A DNA stretch of 64,000 nt from Paenibacillus oleatilyticus (GTDB lineage Bacteria; Bacillota; Bacilli; Paenibacillales; NBRC-103111), in contig NZ_JAHNZO010000012.1 of assembly GCF_018998565.1 (NCBI RefSeq), positions 62,001 to 126,000 of the forward strand, read 5' to 3'. The notes under the pieces were generated by a model. The model had not been told where the DNA came from. It made no database searches and saw only the letters and a program-made list of their open reading frames with translations. Below, piece by piece: positions 47,665-57,126 of this stretch (its first letter is position 1; each line of letters starts with the position of its first letter). The translations under genes were made by a program, and so were the position numbers.

Positions 47665-49365
47665 ATGACGATGATTGGCATTGATCTGGGGACGACGAAC
47701 AGTCTGGTCGCTTATTGGACGGAGGACGGCCCTGCAATTATTCCGAATGTGCTCGGGGAGCGTTTGACCCCTTCGATAGTAAGTGTGGACGAAAACGGCG
47801 AGATACTGGTCGGTCAAATCGCAAAAGAACGATTAATTACTCATCCGGATCTTACGGCAGCTACCTTCAAGCGCTATATGGGAACGGAGAAGACGTATCG
47901 TCTGGGACCGTATACTTTTTCTCCGGAAGAGCTGTCTTCGTTCGTCATCAAATCGCTTAAGGCAGACGCAGAGGCTTTTTTCGGGCATCCTGTGACGGAG
48001 GCCGTGATCAGCGTTCCGGCCTATTTCAACGATACTCAGCGCAAGGCGACGAAGCGTGCGGCTGAATTCGCTGGCTTGAAGGTGGAGCGGCTCATCAGCG
48101 AACCGACGGCCGCGGCGATCTCCTACGGTCTTCATCAGCAGCAGGACAATACCAAGTTTCTCGTCTTCGATTTGGGCGGCGGCACGTTCGACGTTTCTAT
48201 CCTGGAGTTTTTCGAGAGTGTGATGGAAGTGCAGTCGATAGCCGGTGACAATTACTTGGGCGGAGAGGATTTTACCCAGCTGCTTGTATCTTATTTTATC
48301 GAAACCCATGGGATTGATTTCCAAGAGCTGGATTTTAAAGCCCGATCCGCACTGTTCAAGCAGGCCGAAATATGCAAAAGACTCTTGGGTGCGGAGAACG
48401 AAGGGAACATGAGCTTCACGCTGGAAGATCGTACGTATGAGACGACTTTGAACCGCAACGATTTTGAGAAAATTGCCGGGCAGCTTATGTTGCGGCTGCG
48501 TCATCCGATCGAGCGCGCACTGCGGGACGCTTCCTTGTCCCCGGACGATCTGGATGCGGTTATTTTGATCGGAGGGGCGACCCGTATGCCGATCATCAAA
48601 TCGGTGGTCAGCAAAATGTTCGGCCGGCTGCCATTTACGCAAATCAATCCCGATGAAGCTGTTGCCTTGGGAGCTGCCATTCAAGTTGCGCTGAAGGAAA
48701 GAAACGAAGCGTTGAAAGAGGTTGTTCTAACGGACGTATGTCCTTATACGCTTGGTATTGAAACGACGAAGCGGATGGGGAACGATAAATTTGACGACGG
48801 CCATTTCTGCCCGATTATCGAGCGGAACACGCCGATTCCTGTCAGTAAAGTAGAGTCGTTCCAGACGCTTCACGATAATCAGTCAAGCATACGCGTCATC
48901 GTTTATCAAGGGGAAAGCCGGCGGGTGGAAAATAACTTGAAGCTTGGCGAGCTGCTGGTCGAGGTGCCTCCCGATAAAGCCGGTGAGCAATCCATTGACG
49001 TCCGGTTTACGTATGATATTAACGGCATTCTGGAGGTCGAAGTCACTACGGTCAGCACGGGCGTGAAAAAGAAGACGATTATTCAGAAAAATCCGGGCAA
49101 GCTGTCGGAGCTGGAAATTGAGGAAAGGTTGAACCAACTGAAAGACATCAAAATCCATCCCCGCGAAAGGACGGAGAACCGGCTGCTGCTTGCCAAGGGC
49201 GAACGGCTGTACGAGGAAGCGCTCGGGGAGAAGCGGTCGGAGATTGCGTTTTTGCTGGAGCAGTTCGAACGGGTTCTCGCCTCTCAAAATGAGTACGAAA
49301 TCAAAAAAGCTTCCTCGGTTCTCCGGAAGCAGCTGGAGCATTTGGAGAGGTGGCGTGACTATTAA
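47665..49365 (+). CDS. hscC: HscC-type Hsp70 chaperone
   Basis: ATP-driven chaperone, not the housekeeping DnaK. The nucleotide-binding domain is complete: GIDLGTTNS at residues 5-13, SVPAYFNDTQRKATKRAAE, EPTAAAISYGL, DLGGGTFDV from residue 169 and GGATRMP at 303-309. The linker region reads VVLTDVCPYTLGIE, where DnaK has a hydrophobic LLLDV-type linker. A substrate-binding beta domain follows (IIERNTPIPVS). The C-terminal lid is short; total length of 566 is below DnaK (~610-640) and near E. coli HscC (~556). ATG 47665 lies 12 nt after AAGAGG. First gene of a five-gene cassette with two J-domain proteins; its stop overlaps the first J gene (TAATG). Confidence 0.92.
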   Translation: MTMIGIDLGTTNSLVAYWTEDGPAIIPNVLGERLTPSIVSVDENGEILVGQIAKERLITHPDLTAATFKRYMGTEKTYRLGPYTFSPEELSSFVIKSLKADAEAFFGHPVTEAVISVPAYFNDTQRKATKRAAEFAGLKVERLISEPTAAAISYGLHQQQDNTKFLVFDLGGGTFDVSILEFFESVMEVQSIAGDNYLGGEDFTQLLVSYFIETHGIDFQELDFKARSALFKQAEICKRLLGAENEGNMSFTLEDRTYETTLNRNDFEKIAGQLMLRLRHPIERALRDASLSPDDLDAVILIGGATRMPIIKSVVSKMFGRLPFTQINPDEAVALGAAIQVALKERNEALKEVVLTDVCPYTLGIETTKRMGNDKFDDGHFCPIIERNTPIPVSKVESFQTLHDNQSSIRVIVYQGESRRVENNLKLGELLVEVPPDKAGEQSIDVRFTYDINGILEVEVTTVSTGVKKKTIIQKNPGKLSELEIEERLNQLKDIKIHPRERTENRLLLAKGERLYEEALGEKRSEIAFLLEQFERVLASQNEYEIKKASSVLRKQLEHLERWRDY

Positions 49366-51320
49366 TGCAAGTGTGGGAAATACTGGGAATCGAGCCGACG
49401 CATGAGATATCGGCGATTAAGAAAGCTTATGCCGCTAAGCTGAAAATCCATCATCCCGAGGACGATCCGGCAGGGTATCAGCAGCTAAGGGAAGCGTATG
49501 ACCAGGCGATCAAGCTGGCGAAGCGGCAGCAGAAACAAACGAGTCGATCGAACGAAGAGCAGGAAGTTTACGCGACATTAGACGTTACGCAGGAAGACGG
49601 AAGCGAAGCGGAAGACATCGCGGAGCATGAGGAAGACGAGCTGTATGATGAAGACGACGGGCCGCAGCGCATTCCCCGTATGGTCATTTGGAAGGAGCAG
49701 GATCAGGGAAGAGACGACCCTGAAAGCGAAGCGGAGCATTTTATAGGGCGGGTGGAGCGACTGTACCGCGATTTTCCGTCACGAATCGATAGCGCCCAAT
49801 GGGCGGAGCTGTTGAATTCCGACGTCGTATGGAACATCAAGCTGCAAAGCGGCATTTCCGGCAGGCTGCTTGATTTTTTGGAAGAACATTACTTTTTGCC
49901 TAAAGAGGTTTGGAAGCTTCTGGACAGCGCGTTTCATTGGAGTGGGCTGGTTGCGGAAGACAAGGAAAGCTTCCTGGAACAATACCCCAAAGTATACCGT
50001 TATGCTTTTGCGGAGTCGTACGAAGCGGCCAACATGGGGTATTCCCTTCTGCTGAGTGCGGGGGAGATCGATCATGAAGCCTATCTTCATTATCGTGAGG
50101 AAGCCTGGTTGGCTTTGAAGAATCATGATTTGGCGGCTGCCAATCATTCGCTGCAGAAGGCTAGGGAGCTTTTCGATGCGGACCCGGACGTGATCCGTTT
50201 AGAGGCCGAATACGGCTGGCGCAGCGGAGAGTCGGAGAGGACGTTTGCCATGAGTAATCGTCTGAATCAGTTGTGTCCCGACCAGATAGACGGCTATTTA
50301 TACCGTTCGCGTATTTGGATGCAGGACGGAAAGCTGCCTGAGGCGGTTCAAGACCTGCAGCGCATTCTTGCGCAATTTCCGGATCACGTGCTTGCGCTAT
50401 CGCTGGCCGGGACCTGTTACAAAAAACTGGGTGATCTGGAAAAGGCCAAGGAGATGTTTCAACGCATTCTTGCTTTGGATGCGAACGATATCGATGCGGT
50501 TTTGGCTTTGGCGGAAATTAATGCGCTGACCATAAAAGACCTGAGAGCACGGCGTGTAAAAGGCCGCGGACGCGTCATCAGGAAGCTTTACCGGGAATTG
50601 GGAAAAACGCCTTTGCTTAAGCAATTGAAGAAAGCGGCCTATTTTTTTGTTTCCTATAAATGGCTCAGCTTGATTTGCATTGTGGCGCTGCATTTTTGGA
50701 TAGCGAGTTCGTTTGTCAAGCATACGGGGGAAACGCCCTTAGCTTATTTGAGCGAAATGGTGAGGCCGCTCAAAATCACGAACGTATCTTCCGCGTCCAA
50801 ATGGGAGCTTATGCCTCCGGAAGAGGCCGCCGTGCGGATCGAGCTTACCGATGCGTCTTATATGGCTATTCAAGAAGTAAAGGCTAAAGACGGCAACGGG
50901 AAGGAGACGACGAAGTACCTTTCTTTGGATGAGGCCAAGAAGCAGGGACTTCAATCGAACATTACGGGCCATCTCAGTATGGGTTATCTCGATGGAAAAG
51001 CGATCCTTGTCGTCGGTAATTACAAGCAGGTCAAAGAAATCTATGATTTTCAAAGGATAGAACTGGAAGGAACCGTTCGTTCCATGCCTGACGAGCTAAA
51101 AACGGAAATCGAGAATTGGAAAAACCGAAGCTCGAATAGTGGGATTTCGAAGCCGCTTCCTCTGTCCGACAAATATATCGACGCTACGACAAAGCCGAGC
51201 AAGAAGGCTCTCCCAAGCCTGCCATTGCGGATTTATTTTTATCTGTTCATCTTAGGGTTGTTTTATATTTCGGTGCTGCGGGAGCTGCGGAGAGTTAGCA
51301 AGCTCTTCGGGTATAACTGA
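49365..51320 (+). CDS. Membrane-anchored J-domain/TPR protein (DjlB/DjlC-like), first copy
   Basis: Probable co-chaperone of the adjacent HscC-like Hsp70. The N-terminal J domain is residues 1-60 (VWEILGIEPTHEISAIKKAY) with HPE in the HPD position (HHPEDDPAGYQQLREAYDQA). A strongly acidic linker is at about 62-105. A helical, TPR-like region follows (about 215-390; AGTCYKKLGDLEKAKEMFQR). One membrane helix is at about 426-450 (SLICIVALHFWIASSF), then a ~165-residue domain, probably extracytoplasmic, then a second helix at about 619-637. 651 residues. Translation is coupled to hscC (TAATG); GGAGAGG lies 14 nt upstream, a long spacing. Identification rests on the J domain and the neighbours. 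Confidence 0.85.
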   Translation: MQVWEILGIEPTHEISAIKKAYAAKLKIHHPEDDPAGYQQLREAYDQAIKLAKRQQKQTSRSNEEQEVYATLDVTQEDGSEAEDIAEHEEDELYDEDDGPQRIPRMVIWKEQDQGRDDPESEAEHFIGRVERLYRDFPSRIDSAQWAELLNSDVVWNIKLQSGISGRLLDFLEEHYFLPKEVWKLLDSAFHWSGLVAEDKESFLEQYPKVYRYAFAESYEAANMGYSLLLSAGEIDHEAYLHYREEAWLALKNHDLAAANHSLQKARELFDADPDVIRLEAEYGWRSGESERTFAMSNRLNQLCPDQIDGYLYRSRIWMQDGKLPEAVQDLQRILAQFPDHVLALSLAGTCYKKLGDLEKAKEMFQRILALDANDIDAVLALAEINALTIKDLRARRVKGRGRVIRKLYRELGKTPLLKQLKKAAYFFVSYKWLSLICIVALHFWIASSFVKHTGETPLAYLSEMVRPLKITNVSSASKWELMPPEEAAVRIELTDASYMAIQEVKAKDGNGKETTKYLSLDEAKKQGLQSNITGHLSMGYLDGKAILVVGNYKQVKEIYDFQRIELEGTVRSMPDELKTEIENWKNRSSNSGISKPLPLSDKYIDATTKPSKKALPSLPLRIYFYLFILGLFYISVLRELRRVSKLFGYN

Positions 51321-51336
51321 TAAGTGGGGAGAGAAC

Positions 51337-51984
51337 ATGCGTATGACCGATACAGCGGCGCAAAAGGCCTTGAATGATTACGTTGAGGCGATGACTTCGT
51401 TATGTATCGTCGGGAAATTCGGTGAATATTTTTTGCACAATCCCGAGATGATCTTCGAGCGGCGAAGCATTTTACGGGGGCTGCTCAGGTTTTGGAACCT
51501 CGAAAATGCAGAGGACCTCAAACGAAATATAGAGTGGACGATAGCGGAAGGAGCCAGAAAGGAATTTGCGGAGCTGTACAGTAGGCTATCATCCGTTTCG
51601 GAGGCCGAACGAGCTTTTTCGATCGGACAAAATACCGACGATCCTACACGCAAACATAGGCTGTCCGTTGTCACGCAATATTTGTGGCGCATGCCAACCG
51701 TCGGCATAGCGGCGCACGATTATTCCATGGCGGTATACAGAGCCTGTGCCGGACGGAAGCTGGGTTATTTAACGGAACAGGAGAAGTGGGCTTATATCGA
51801 AAAGGTCATCCCGAGGGTCAAGGGCGATTTTTCCAGTTGGAAGGACTACCTATTTAGCTTTCATGTGGGCGCCGTCTTTACATCCCATCTCTTGAATGGA
51901 GATTATGTAAGCGAAAACAGCGTATTGCTGACGAAGCTGCTATTTTCGCGTAACGATTCCTTTCGAAGGACCACCTTGGGCTAG
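51337..51984 (+). CDS. DUF1266 protein (YbeU/YbeR-like), first copy
   Basis: 215-residue soluble protein of unknown function. The diagnostic part is the C-terminal half: DYSMAVYRACAGRKLGYLTE, then WAYIEKVIPRV and FSSWKDYLFSFHVGAVF, matching the DUF1266 pattern of an Asp/Tyr helix, a GYL-E-E turn and an SW-Y-SF helix. In E. coli, DUF1266 proteins YbeU and YbeR are encoded beside hscC and djlB/djlC. ATG 51337 or 51343; GGGGAGAG precedes. It shares length and layout with the second copy at 53402. Confidence 0.8.
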   Translation: MRMTDTAAQKALNDYVEAMTSLCIVGKFGEYFLHNPEMIFERRSILRGLLRFWNLENAEDLKRNIEWTIAEGARKEFAELYSRLSSVSEAERAFSIGQNTDDPTRKHRLSVVTQYLWRMPTVGIAAHDYSMAVYRACAGRKLGYLTEQEKWAYIEKVIPRVKGDFSSWKDYLFSFHVGAVFTSHLLNGDYVSENSVLLTKLLFSRNDSFRRTTLG

Positions 51985-52020
51985 CCCTTGGTCGGAAAGG
52001 GAGTGTGAAGTCTTATACAA

Positions 52021-53355
52021 ATGTGGAACATTCTAGATATCGAACCGACGAATGAACTATCCGTCATCAAAAAGGCTTATGCGCGAAAATTAAAGCAGCA
52101 CCATCCCGAGGACGATCCGGAAGGCTATCAGCGGCTTCGGGAGGCTTACGATCAAGCGGTTCGCGCGGCAAAACGAAAACTTACGCTCGATTCAAGTCAT
52201 GATTTGACGGAGGAGGCTGCCGTCAAGAGAGCAGAGAGCGGACAAAGCGATACCGGGCAAGATGAGCAAGAGGGGGATGCCAATCTGGTTGTCGCCCCTT
52301 CCCGGATGCTGTTCGCGGACCCGGCCCCTATGATACGAACCGCCGAACAACGGTTAAGCGAGTTCATGGAAAAAGTAACCGTCGTATACCGCGACGTCGC
52401 GCAAAGGATCAACATCGACTCGTGGCTGAAGCTGCTCAATGACGATATTATGTGGGATGTGAAGCTTCAACGCGAGGTCTACAAACGAATGACCGTGTTT
52501 TTGGAACGGCACCCCTATTTGCCGAGGGACGTCTGGCAGCTGCTCGAAAGCAGCTTCTGCTGGAAAGAAAGGGCGCAGGACGATCGTGAATCGTTTTCCA
52601 GGCAGTTTCCAAATGTGTTTCTTCATGCGGTTGCCGAACCTTATTACGCCACGAGCTTGCGCTTTACTTTCCTTGCCAATGCGGGCGACATCGATTGCGA
52701 GGCTTTTCTGGCGTATCGGCTGGGCGCGCTGCTGGCCTTGAAGCATCATCACATGGAGCAAGCGGAAGAGATGCTGAACCGGGCTTATGAGCTGTTTCCC
52801 GACGATCCGGACCTGCTGCGGCTGCAAGCGGAATATTTTCTCCGGCTTGGCACCTTGAGCCGTGCACTGGCTGCCATCGACCGCTGGATAGCTTTGACTC
52901 CCGACGATCCGGAGCTGTATTGGTATCGTGCCCGAATTTATGTTAAAAGCAACCGGCTGACCGAGGCGATTCAAGATGTGACATACTTTCTATCGCTTAA
53001 TCCGGGTCATCCCGGCGCGTTGTCTCTTGCGGCAAAATGCTATACAAAGCTGGGAGACCCGGCATCTGCACACGACACGTACCTTCGTCTGCTGGAGCTG
53101 CAACCTGACGACATCGAAGCGCTTGTATGTCTCGCCGAAGGCGGCCATCCGGAGACTGGACCAACGAGCTTGACAGCGTCTTCGGCGGCATCGGTCGATC
53201 AATTGCCGGCTCAGGATACGGAGCGTACGGGTTCACGCCTTCCGGAAGAGCACGCTAGGGCAAATAAATCGGCGTTTTTTTCCATAAAAAACTTGACTCT
53301 TATATTGGTATTGGGCTGGTTCTTCTTAAACTTAATTCGGATGTTGTTTCGTTAG
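52021..53355 (+). CDS. Membrane-anchored J-domain/TPR protein, second copy
   Basis: Paralogue of the first J protein but shorter (444 residues). J domain at residues 1-55 (MWNILDIEPTNELSVIKKAY) with HPE again in place of HPD (QHHPEDDPEGYQRLREAYDQ). TPR-like repeats at about 240-375 (RAYELFPDDPDLLRLQAEYF, AAKCYTKLGDPASAHDTYLR). A single membrane helix closes the protein at about 422-440 (LTLILVLGWFFLNLIRMLF); the extracytoplasmic domain of the first copy is absent. ATG 52021 is 17 nt from the SD-like AAAGGGAG; the upstream ATA-CAA aligns with the Met-Gln of the paralogue, so initiation at ATA 52015 is conceivable. Confidence 0.83.
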   Translation: MWNILDIEPTNELSVIKKAYARKLKQHHPEDDPEGYQRLREAYDQAVRAAKRKLTLDSSHDLTEEAAVKRAESGQSDTGQDEQEGDANLVVAPSRMLFADPAPMIRTAEQRLSEFMEKVTVVYRDVAQRINIDSWLKLLNDDIMWDVKLQREVYKRMTVFLERHPYLPRDVWQLLESSFCWKERAQDDRESFSRQFPNVFLHAVAEPYYATSLRFTFLANAGDIDCEAFLAYRLGALLALKHHHMEQAEEMLNRAYELFPDDPDLLRLQAEYFLRLGTLSRALAAIDRWIALTPDDPELYWYRARIYVKSNRLTEAIQDVTYFLSLNPGHPGALSLAAKCYTKLGDPASAHDTYLRLLELQPDDIEALVCLAEGGHPETGPTSLTASSAASVDQLPAQDTERTGSRLPEEHARANKSAFFSIKNLTLILVLGWFFLNLIRMLFR

Positions 53356-53401
53356 AATTTTCCCATTAAAGAAATAAGAAAGGAGGTCCGTTTGCTTCGT
53401 C

Positions 53402-54049
53402 ATGGATTACTACGATCCCGAGGTTCGCGCTCAATTGGCGCTGTATGGCCACGCCATGTCTTCCTTGTGCATGAAAGGACAGATGGCTTTCTCGCTGGCC
53501 AAAAATATGCAGGCGGTGTTCGAAAACAAGCGGCGTCTTCAAAGCGCGTTAGAGTTATGGGAAATTGAAGATTCCGCCGCATTGAAAGCCGAGCTTCAGT
53601 GGCTGTTCGAAACCGGGGTGCGGAAAGAGTTCGAAGCTTGCCAAATGCTGCTATCGGGTCTTGCCGACACGGAACGAAGCGGCTATTTGCAGTCGCTTCC
53701 GACGGGTGAGGTTCATACGGGCAGGCTGCACGTCGCCGCCTATTATTTATCGCGTCTGCCCGTGAAGGGGATTGCGGCATTCGATTATTCTTGGTGCGTC
53801 TATTTGTGCTGCGCCGGCTATCGTCGCGGTTATTTGTCCGAAGAAGACCAATGGAGAATCGTCGCTATGTGTGTCAGACACGCTCGTATCGCTTATGCCA
53901 GCTGGAAGGACTATATCATTGGTTTTGCGGCAGGCGCCGACTTTCATCAAGCTTCTCCTTCCTTAGACCATGTGAAAAAATACAAGGATTTTTTCATGAA
54001 GCTGCTTACGGCACCGGAAAGTCCTTTGAGGCAGGTCAACTTGAGGTAG
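53402..54049 (+). CDS. DUF1266 protein (YbeU/YbeR-like), second copy
   Basis: 215 residues, same length as the first copy and clearly related: DYSWCVYLCCAGYRRGYLSE, then AYASWKDYIIGFAAGADF. The N-terminal half also aligns (AMSSLCMKGQMAFSLAKNMQ with AMTSLCIVGKFGEYFLHNPE). SD AAAGGAGGT is perfect but 14 nt from the ATG. Last gene of the cassette, followed by a terminator. Function unknown. Confidence 0.8.
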   Translation: MDYYDPEVRAQLALYGHAMSSLCMKGQMAFSLAKNMQAVFENKRRLQSALELWEIEDSAALKAELQWLFETGVRKEFEACQMLLSGLADTERSGYLQSLPTGEVHTGRLHVAAYYLSRLPVKGIAAFDYSWCVYLCCAGYRRGYLSEEDQWRIVAMCVRHARIAYASWKDYIIGFAAGADFHQASPSLDHVKKYKDFFMKLLTAPESPLRQVNLR

Positions 54050-54066
54050 GCTCAAAAACGATTCAG

Positions 54067-54114
54067 CGCGGCTGCTCTCCGTTTCTTTTCACAGGGGGCG
54101 GCCGCGTTTCTTTG
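54067..54114 (+). terminator. Terminator after the Hsp70/J/DUF1266 cassette
   Basis: CGCGGC (54067-54072) pairs with GCCGCG (54101-54106), with TTTCTTTG following. It supports the five genes as one unit ending here. Confidence 0.55.
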
Positions 54115-54193
54115 TCATGAAAACCGCCGCTCGTCCATATAGATTAACGATGACCGGCTGCTGGAGCCTCGATCGGAATGGAGTGAGACGCGA

Positions 54194-56416
54194 ATGAGCG
54201 GACAAACGGATTTGAGCCGGATTACGCTGCATGTTACCGGTATGACGTGCGCGGCTTGCGCCGGGCGTATCGAGAAGGCGGTCGGCAAACTGGAAGGCGT
54301 GGCGGAGGTCAGCGTCAATATTGCTTTGGAGCGGGCGGTCGTCTTGCTGGATGCGAAGCGGGTCCGGGCAGAGCAAATCGAAGCGCGAATCGCGCAGCTC
54401 GGATTTGGCGTCCGCCTGCTGAATTCGGACAATAGGAAGTCAGCCGCCGAAAGCGGTGAAGAAATTCGTCGCAGCCGGGCAATGTTCCTGCTTTCGCTTG
54501 CTTTTACGCTGCCTTTCTTCTGGGCGATGGTCCCGCATCATGTTGTTTCATCCTCGTCCTGGGTACCCGGGCTATTGGCGAACCCCTGGTTTCAGCTTGC
54601 GCTAGCCGTTCCGGTGCAGTTCGTTTTCGGTCTCCCTTTTTATATCCGGGCCTACGAAGCTTTGAAAAACGCAAGCGCGAATATGGATGTGCTGATAGTT
54701 CTGGGCACTTCAACCGCCTTTTTTTATAGTCATTATTTGTTGTTTCATCCTGGGCAAGCCATGATGGGGAGCGGGCACCATAGCCCGTACTATTTCGATA
54801 CGAGCGCCATGATTATTACGATCGTATGGCTTGGCCGGTGGATCGAAGCGTCCGCCCGGAAGCGCACGGCGGATAGCCTCTCCCAGCTTCATGCGATGCA
54901 GACGGATACGGCCTGCATGCTGACTCCGGACGGCGAACGCCGGCTCCCGGTAAGCACGCTGAAAGAAGGCGACCTGCTCCGCGTTCGTCCCGGCGAGCGG
55001 GTGCCTCTCGACGGTATCGTCGAGCAGGGAATATCCGCGGTGGACGAATCGCTAATCACCGGGGAAAGCATGCCTGTGAACAAACGAAAAGGAGACCGCG
55101 TCATCGGCGGAACCTTGAACGGTTCCGGCGTGCTGGAAATCCGCGTCCTGCGAACCGGCGGTCAAAGCACAGTAGCCCGGATGATTCGGATGGTGGAAGA
55201 AGCACAGAATGGGAAAGCGCCGATTCAGCGCGTTGCCGACAACATTGCCGCTGTGTTTGTTCCGGTCATTGCCGTTACGGCCGTGTGCACCTTTTTGTAC
55301 TGGTACGGATTAGGCGAGCCGGGTGCTGCGGGCGGGGCTTTGGAGAAGGCCATTGCCGTGCTGCTGATTGCTTGTCCATGCGCCTTGGGACTGGCGACGC
55401 CGGTATCCATTCTCGTCGCATCGGGCCGAGCGGCTCAGAAGGGGATCGTTTACAAGGGAGGGGCTGCACTGGAGCGGCTTCATCAAACGGATATTCTTCT
55501 GTTCGATAAAACGGGGACGGTGACGCTCGGGACGCCCAAGGTGACCGATGTAATTGCCGCAGAGGGCGAAACGCAGGCCACACTGCTGAGCAAGCTCGCG
55601 GGCGCGGAGCAGCTCTCCGAGCATCCGCTCTCGCGTGCGGTTGTCGAGGAGGCCGAGAGGCGGGGATTGCGGGTGCCCGAGTGCGGCAGCTTCATGGCCG
55701 TTCCTGGCTGCGGGGTTCGGGCAGAGGTGCACGGACGCGGGATTGTCGCAGGGACACGGCGTTGGCTGCAGGAGCAGGGCATCCCTTTTGCGGAAACGGA
55801 AAAGGTTGCCGGTCCGCTGCGCAGCCAAGGGAAACAGCTGATCTATGTGGCGGTGGACGGCCGTCCGGCCGGGGTCGTCGCTCTCGCCGATACGCTTCGG
55901 CCGACAGCGGCATCGGCGCTGCGGCAGCTCAAAAAGCAGGGAATGGACATCCGGCTGGTAACCGGAGATCATGATGCGGCGGCTAAAGCGGTTGCGGAGC
56001 GGCTTGGGAATGTTCGGTATTATGCGGATATGCTTCCGGACCAAAAGCTTGGGCTCGTCCGACGGCTACAGAGCCAAGGGAAGCAGGTAACCATGGTCGG
56101 TGACGGTGTAAACGACGCGCCGGCGCTCGCGGCCGCAGATATCGGCGTAGCCGTCGGTAACGGAACGGATGTGGCCAAGGCAGCCGCTGATGTGCACTTG
56201 TTAAAAAGCGATTTGAAAGCCATGGCCGACGCTATAAGGATCAGCCGAAAAACGATGGTCAATATTTACCAAAATATGGCACTTTCTTTCTGTTATAACG
56301 CTTTGGCGATTCCTGCGGCCTTAAGCGGTCATCTGGCGCCATGGATGGCCTGCACGGCAATGGCATTAAGCTCTTTGACGGTCGTTATTAACGCACTTCG
56401 GCTGAAACGGGTGTAA
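54194..56416 (+). CDS. copA: Copper-translocating P1B-type ATPase
   Basis: Exports Cu(I) from the cytoplasm or delivers it outward for oxidase assembly. One N-terminal heavy-metal-associated domain with TCAAC (Cys19, Cys22). Membrane helices precede the actuator ([18 protein letters not shown]). The ion path has Cys394-Pro-Cys396 ([12 protein letters not shown]), the phosphorylation site is Asp438 in DKTGT, and the hinge is [12 protein letters not shown]. 740 residues with a single HMA, versus two in B. subtilis CopA. GGAGTGAG precedes ATG 54194. The following SafE-like gene suggests a role in cytochrome oxidase maturation (CcoI/FixI-like) as an alternative to detoxification. Confidence 0.92.
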   Translation: MSGQTDLSRITLHVTGMTCAACAGRIEKAVGKLEGVAEVSVNIALERAVVLLDAKRVRAEQIEARIAQLGFGVRLLNSDNRKSAAESGEEIRRSRAMFLLSLAFTLPFFWAMVPHHVVSSSSWVPGLLANPWFQLALAVPVQFVFGLPFYIRAYEALKNASANMDVLIVLGTSTAFFYSHYLLFHPGQAMMGSGHHSPYYFDTSAMIITIVWLGRWIEASARKRTADSLSQLHAMQTDTACMLTPDGERRLPVSTLKEGDLLRVRPGERVPLDGIVEQGISAVDESLITGESMPVNKRKGDRVIGGTLNGSGVLEIRVLRTGGQSTVARMIRMVEEAQNGKAPIQRVADNIAAVFVPVIAVTAVCTFLYWYGLGEPGAAGGALEKAIAVLLIACPCALGLATPVSILVASGRAAQKGIVYKGGAALERLHQTDILLFDKTGTVTLGTPKVTDVIAAEGETQATLLSKLAGAEQLSEHPLSRAVVEEAERRGLRVPECGSFMAVPGCGVRAEVHGRGIVAGTRRWLQEQGIPFAETEKVAGPLRSQGKQLIYVAVDGRPAGVVALADTLRPTAASALRQLKKQGMDIRLVTGDHDAAAKAVAERLGNVRYYADMLPDQKLGLVRRLQSQGKQVTMVGDGVNDAPALAAADIGVAVGNGTDVAKAAADVHLLKSDLKAMADAIRISRKTMVNIYQNMALSFCYNALAIPAALSGHLAPWMACTAMALSSLTVVINALRLKRV

Positions 56417-56439
56417 TTGAAAAAGGCGGGGAAGAGAAG

Positions 56440-57126
56440 ATGGCGATCGGCGTTCATGATCTCACGCTGGCTTTGGTTGCAGGGTTGCTCGGCGCGCCAC
56501 ACTGCATTGGAATGTGCGGCGCAACCGTCTCCGGCTTTGCACTGCAAGCGAAGGCGAGTCCGCTGCGCTCCGTTCTGGCTTACAATACCGGCCGGATTGT
56601 TACCTACGCCGCGCTGGGGGCGTTTATGGGCGCGGTCGGCTCGTTCGTCGATGGTGCGGGAAAGCTGGCGAATGTGCAGGGGACAGCGAGCTTATTAGGC
56701 GGCTGTCTTATTTTGTTATGGGCTTTACGGCGTATCGCTCTTCCGCTGCATAGACTGGACCCGCATCGGCTGCCGCTTGTCCAGGGGCTTATGGCGCGGT
56801 ACCGGACGGCTGAGGAGGCCGGGGCCGCGGTCGTAAGCGGTCTGCTGCTCGGATTTCTTCCCTGCGGACTGACCTATGCCATGGAAATGAATGCGGCGGC
56901 GAGCGCCAGTCCGCTGGATGGCTTGCTGCTCATGCTGCTGTTCGGTTTGGGCACCGCACCCGCGCTGGTTTCCGTTGGGCTGTTTGCGGGCAAATTGAAC
57001 AAGCGGCTCCGGAGCAAGGCCGCAAGGGCCGGCCAATTCGTAGCCGTCTGGATCGGAGTGCTGTCCGTACTGCGGGGCTTGGCTGCGGCCGGATGGATTC
57101 CCAGTGTCCATCCCTGGCTTTGGTGA
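56440..57126 (+). CDS. SafE/UreH-type membrane protein (sulfite exporter TauE/SafE superfamily)
   Basis: 228 residues, about six membrane helices. Conserved Cys motifs are APHCIGMCGATVSGF near the N terminus and LLLGFLPCGLTYAMEMNAA in the middle. Members with HCxGMCG and PCGL motifs are encoded beside copper ATPases and cytochrome oxidase assembly genes and may move electrons or copper. It follows copA by 23 nt and is probably co-transcribed. The transported species is not predictable. Confidence 0.85.
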   Translation: MAIGVHDLTLALVAGLLGAPHCIGMCGATVSGFALQAKASPLRSVLAYNTGRIVTYAALGAFMGAVGSFVDGAGKLANVQGTASLLGGCLILLWALRRIALPLHRLDPHRLPLVQGLMARYRTAEEAGAAVVSGLLLGFLPCGLTYAMEMNAAASASPLDGLLLMLLFGLGTAPALVSVGLFAGKLNKRLRSKAARAGQFVAVWIGVLSVLRGLAAAGWIPSVHPWLW

